Of a DNA stretch of 9,169 nucleotides, positions 7,441-9,169 are shown piece by piece; the stretch's first letter is position 1, and each line of letters begins with the position of its first letter. The stretch is from assembly GCA_031284225.1 (NCBI GenBank), contig JAITAH010000130.1, positions 1 through 9,169 on the forward strand. Reading direction: 5' to 3'. The DNA is from Dysgonamonadaceae bacterium (GTDB lineage Bacteria > Bacteroidota > Bacteroidia > Bacteroidales > Azobacteroidaceae). The translations under genes and the position numbers were made by a program. Under the pieces are notes generated by a model, which ran no database searches, was not told where the DNA came from, and worked only from the letters and a program-made list of their open reading frames with translations.

Positions 7441-8330
7441 GTTGTAGTATTATTAAATCGACTGAATACGCTTAGCGGGAGTTTTCTGCCTGCTTGGTCC
7501 GGCAAATAGAGTTCGCCGGATTCTATATTCCTTGCTTTCGGGAAATAATTTTTAATCAAATTTTCGGCAACGAGGGAAGAAAAGCCCATGGAGTAGAGGT
7601 TGAGGAGGCAAAAGCCGCCGGCGTCGTCGAGCAACCGGCTAACGGCTTCCATCAGTTCGGCGATATGGTCTTCCAAGATCCATTTTTCGCCGGCCGGACC
7701 GCGTCCATAAGCCGGCGGGTCGAGGATAATGCCCTGATAGCGACTGCCGCGTTTGACTTCGCGTTTGACAAATTTCAGAGCGTCTTCGCACACCCAGCGG
7801 ACGTCGCTTAAACCGGAAGCTTCCATGTTTTCGCGCGACCAGTTCAGGACGGGTTTTACCGAATCGACGTGGGTTACGTCGGCGCCGGCGGCTTTGGCGG
7901 CTAAGGATGCGCCGCCGGTATAGGCAAAAAGATTCAATATTTTACTGTTTGGTTCCGGTACGGCTTCATAAATATACTTCCAGTTCGCGGCCTGTTCGGG
8001 AAAAAGACCTACGTGTTTGAAAGCCGTCAATCCCAGTCGGAAACGAAGGCGTAACGACCGGCAGGCATAATCGACAAACCATTGTTGCGGCATTCCGGGT
8101 TTGAGTATCCATTCGCCTTTTTCGGCGCCTTCGACGCCGGTTTTTCCTTTTTCTTTTTTGAAACGGGCGGCAGTCCGACTTTCCCATTCTTTTTCGGAAA
8201 ACGCTTTTTGCCATACGGCCTGCGGTTCCGGCCGGCGCAGGATGTAGCGTCCGAAACGTTCCAGCTTTTCGTAATCGCCGGAATCTATTAATTCGTAATC
8301 AGGCCAAGAAGATGGACAAAGCAATTGCAT
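7437..8330 (-). CDS. Class I SAM-dependent methyltransferase, RlmI/RlmK-like
   Basis: The protein has 297 residues. The Rossmann-type methyltransferase core begins with the SAM-binding motif [12 protein letters not shown] (131-142), followed by [14 protein letters not shown] (155-168) and the catalytic-type motif DPPAYGRGP (204-212). This arrangement is typical of the COG1092 group, which includes 23S rRNA cytosine methyltransferases such as RlmI. The N-terminal 100 or so residues, with conserved-looking [11 protein letters not shown] (9-19), form a domain I do not recognise as a clear PUA domain, so the RNA target is uncertain and no symbol is given. It is first in an operon with thyA, with a 4-bp overlap. 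The ATG at 8330 follows a predicted -7 element by 14 bases, so the leader would be very short. The fold is firm; rRNA as substrate is an inference. Confidence 0.88.
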   Translation of the reverse strand: MQLLCPSSWPDYELIDSGDYEKLERFGRYILRRPEPQAVWQKAFSEKEWESRTAARFKKEKGKTGVEGAEKGEWILKPGMPQQWFVDYACRSLRLRFRLGLTAFKHVGLFPEQAANWKYIYEAVPEPNSKILNLFAYTGGASLAAKAAGADVTHVDSVKPVLNWSRENMEASGLSDVRWVCEDALKFVKREVKRGSRYQGIILDPPAYGRGPAGEKWILEDHIAELMEAVSRLLDDAGGFCLLNLYSMGFSSLVAENLIKNYFPKARNIESGELYLPDQAGRKLPLSVFSRFNNTTT

Positions 8331-8344
8331 ACGGTATTTTTATG

Positions 8345-8352
8345 CAAATGTA
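8345..8352 (-). promoter_or_regulatory. Predicted -7 element of the methyltransferase-thyA operon
   Basis: The minus strand reads TACATTTG, a full match to TAnnTTTG. Transcription would begin near 8338, leaving a leader of only about 8 bases. No clear -33 element is seen at 19-21 bp. Confidence 0.45.
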
Positions 8353-8502
8353 GTTTATTTTTGGTGAAAACTTGAGTTCGGAATAAAAAACATTCTTTTA
8401 TAGCTTATATATCAATAGAATACGAGATGCGATTTTGCCTAATTGGGTATTCGAAAAAAACCTGCAAACGCGGGATGACGGGCTTGCGCGACAGTCTAAA
8501 TA
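8353..8502. other. Non-coding stretch before the repeat array
   Basis: I see no gene here. The left part is A/T-rich and lies upstream of the minus-strand operon. TATATCAATAGAAT at 8408-8421 matches the array's 14-mer at 11 of 14 positions but lacks the hairpin, so it may be a decayed module or chance. CCTGC-AAAC-GCGGG (8461-8474) can form a small hairpin. The last bases (GTCTAAATAATGCC) resemble the end of a repeat unit (GTTTAAAATGCC), suggesting that an older, decayed copy preceded the array. Confidence 0.5.
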
Positions 8503-8536
8503 ATGCCCGGTTCAGGGCATCCATGTCAATAGAAAA
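8503..8536 (+). repeat. Hairpin + CATGTCAATAGAAA module 1
   Basis: A perfect 6-bp stem, ATGCCC (8503-8508) and GGGCAT (8515-8520) with loop GGTTCA, is followed by the 14-mer at 8522-8535 on the plus strand. The spacer between GGG and CATG is four bases, as in the other modules. Confidence 0.8.
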
Positions 8537-8695
8537 GGATGGAACGGGATGCAACCCCATACGCCGTAGGCGTTGCACAGCAATGGAATGCCGGCAAATC
8601 TATACACGTAAATTTACGATGCATGTTGCGTTTTTTGGCCGGTTGAATCAATATGCAACCTCTAACGAGGTTTTGTTGTGGCGGAGATAATGCTA

Positions 8696-8724
8696 TTTCT
8701 ATTGACATGAACGCCCTACGGGCG
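8696..8724 (-). repeat. Hairpin + CATGTCAATAGAAA module 2 (inverted)
   Basis: The 14-mer is on the minus strand (8696-8709). Next to it is CGCCC-TAC-GGGCG (8712-8724), a perfect 5-bp stem. It belongs to copy 1 and corresponds to module 5, where the hairpin sequence differs. Confidence 0.8.
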
Positions 8725-8753
8725 AAAGGCTTTTTGTGGTGGGAAAATGCCGA

Positions 8754-8785
8754 TTTTCTATTGACATGAAGACCCTATAATGGGC
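8754..8785 (-). repeat. Hairpin + CATGTCAATAGAAA module 3 (inverted)
   Basis: The 14-mer is on the minus strand (8755-8768). The adjoining hairpin is weak: CCC (8773-8775), loop TATAAT, GGG (8782-8784). It is almost identical to module 6. Confidence 0.75.
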
Positions 8786-8836
8786 AAGGCGGATGGATTC
8801 CGAAGGAAATGCGAGAAAACGCACGGATTGTTTAAA

Positions 8837-8867
8837 ATGCCGATAGGGCATCCATGTCAATAGAAAA
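8837..8867 (+). repeat. Hairpin + CATGTCAATAGAAA module 4
   Basis: The stem ATGCC (8837-8841) and GGCAT (8847-8851) with loop GATAG is followed by the 14-mer at 8853-8866 on the plus strand. It corresponds to module 1; stem and loop differ in length, but the pairing is kept. Confidence 0.8.
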
Positions 8868-9025
8868 TGATGAACGGAACACGAACCCGCTACGCCGTAG
8901 GCGTTGCACAGCAATAGATGAAGACAAATGCATACACGTAAATTTACGATGCGTGTTGCGTTTTTTAGCCGGTTGAATCAATATGCAACCTCTAACGAGG
9001 TTTTGTTGTGGCGGAGATAATGCTA

Positions 9026-9060
9026 TTTCTATTGACATGAAGACCCTACCCGGCGGGTGG
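9026..9060 (-). repeat. Hairpin + CATGTCAATAGAAA module 5 (inverted)
   Basis: The 14-mer is on the minus strand (9026-9039). The adjoining stem is ACCC (9048-9051), GGC, GGGT (9055-9058), and it can be extended by a T-G and a C-G pair. It is the counterpart of module 2 with a different but still foldable hairpin. Confidence 0.78.
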
Positions 9061-9082
9061 CTTTTTGTGGTGAAAACGCCGA

Positions 9083-9114
9083 TTTTCTATTGACATGAAG
9101 ACCCTATAACGGGC
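9083..9114 (-). repeat. Hairpin + CATGTCAATAGAAA module 6 (inverted)
   Basis: The 14-mer is on the minus strand (9084-9097). The weak hairpin is CCC (9102-9104), loop TATAAC, GGG (9111-9113). It differs from module 3 by one base. Confidence 0.75.
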
Positions 9115-9169
9115 AAGGCGGATGGATTCCGAAGGAAATGCGAGAAAACGCACGGATTGTTTAAAATGC

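Larger units (their letters stand above)
8503..8836. repeat. Tandem ~330-bp repeat, copy 1
   Basis: This 334-bp unit is followed directly by a second copy. Two blocks are nearly identical between copies: 8603-8710 against 8933-9040 (2 differences in 108 by my count) and 8749-8840 against 9078-9169 (1 difference in 92; the last 4 bases belong to the next unit). Between them lie divergent stretches at about 8537-8560 and 8582-8602 and in the hairpins at 8711-8748. The unit holds three hairpin-plus-14-mer modules ordered plus, minus, minus, a small inverted repeat ACGCC-GTA-GGCGT, the 12-bp palindrome CGTAAATTTACG (8607-8618), and the hairpin AACCTC-TAAC-GAGGTT (8657-8672). I recognise no protein or transposase in it. 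Confidence 0.9.
8837..9165. repeat. Tandem ~330-bp repeat, copy 2
   Basis: This 329-bp unit has the same order of parts as copy 1, including the palindrome at 8937-8948 and the hairpin at 8987-9002. It differs mostly just after the first 14-mer, before the palindrome, and in the hairpin at 9041-9060. The bases ATGC at 9166-9169 repeat the first bases of the unit, so a third copy probably begins at the right edge and the array continues outside the window. Confidence 0.9.

Noticed and set aside
8657..8672. Rho-independent terminator in the repeat core
   Set aside because: The stem is 6 bp with an interrupted T stretch (TTTTGTTGTG), and no gene ends before it.
8427..8690. Plus-strand ORF of 87 residues
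   Set aside because: It runs across the hairpin module and the repeat core with no recognisable domain and no matching ORF in copy 2; it is a by-product of the repeat.
8761..8781. Sigma70-type promoter (TTGACA and TATAAT)
   Set aside because: The two hexamers are only 9 bp apart instead of about 17, TTGACA is part of the repeated 14-mer, and Bacteroidota use a different consensus.
8699..8914. Minus-strand ORF of 71 residues
   Set aside because: It spans the junction between two repeat copies and includes the MSIE motif internally; this is an artefact of repeat sequence.
8503..9169. CRISPR array
   Set aside because: The period is about 330 bp, the short repeats occur in both orientations at uneven spacing, and no cas genes are present.
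8503..9169. Integron cassette array
   Set aside because: The period and a CTCTAAC motif suggested attC sites, but there is no matching GTTAGAG partner at the right distance, no integrase, and no cassette genes.

Overview
The window looks like a chromosomal segment of a Bacteroidales-type member of the Bacteroidota. The signs are -7 promoter elements of the TAnnTTTG form before most genes, the absence of Shine-Dalgarno sequences, a carboxypeptidase-regulatory/plug/beta-barrel outer-membrane protein, and the protein families themselves. No species can be named from the sequence alone.

Layout. Positions 1-77 probably hold the 3' end of an upstream gene whose frame cannot be fixed. Positions 255-3581 (+) encode an exported 1108-residue protein made of two tandem TldD/PmbA-like halves. 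The first half keeps the HExxxH metal site and the second has lost it. Its 3' end overlaps, tail to tail, folA (dihydrofolate reductase, 3548-4036, -). A 78-bp divergent promoter region separates folA from a TonB-dependent-receptor-like outer-membrane protein (4115-6577, +). This gene converges on an operon transcribed from right to left: a class I SAM-dependent methyltransferase (7437-8330, -) overlapping thyA (thymidylate synthase, 6646-7440, -) by 4 bp.

From 8331 to the right edge there is no convincing gene. The stretch contains a tandem repeat with a period of about 330 bp: two full copies and the start of a third at the window edge. Each copy carries three smaller modules, in both orientations, made of a CCC...GGG hairpin, a 4-base spacer and the invariant 14-mer CATGTCAATAGAAA. 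Because the 14-mer contains ATG TCA ATA GAA, it creates spurious ORFs beginning Met-Ser-Ile-Glu.

How the genes work together. ThyA makes dTMP and turns methylene-tetrahydrofolate into dihydrofolate, which FolA reduces back to tetrahydrofolate, so the two enzymes form one cycle. They lie on the same strand, but the outer-membrane protein gene sits between them on the opposite strand. The methyltransferase is probably co-transcribed with thyA. The TldD-like protein and the outer-membrane protein are both envelope proteins, with no visible functional link to the folate genes. The most unusual parts of the window are the fused active/pseudo-active TldD-like protein and the hairpin-plus-14-mer repeat array.
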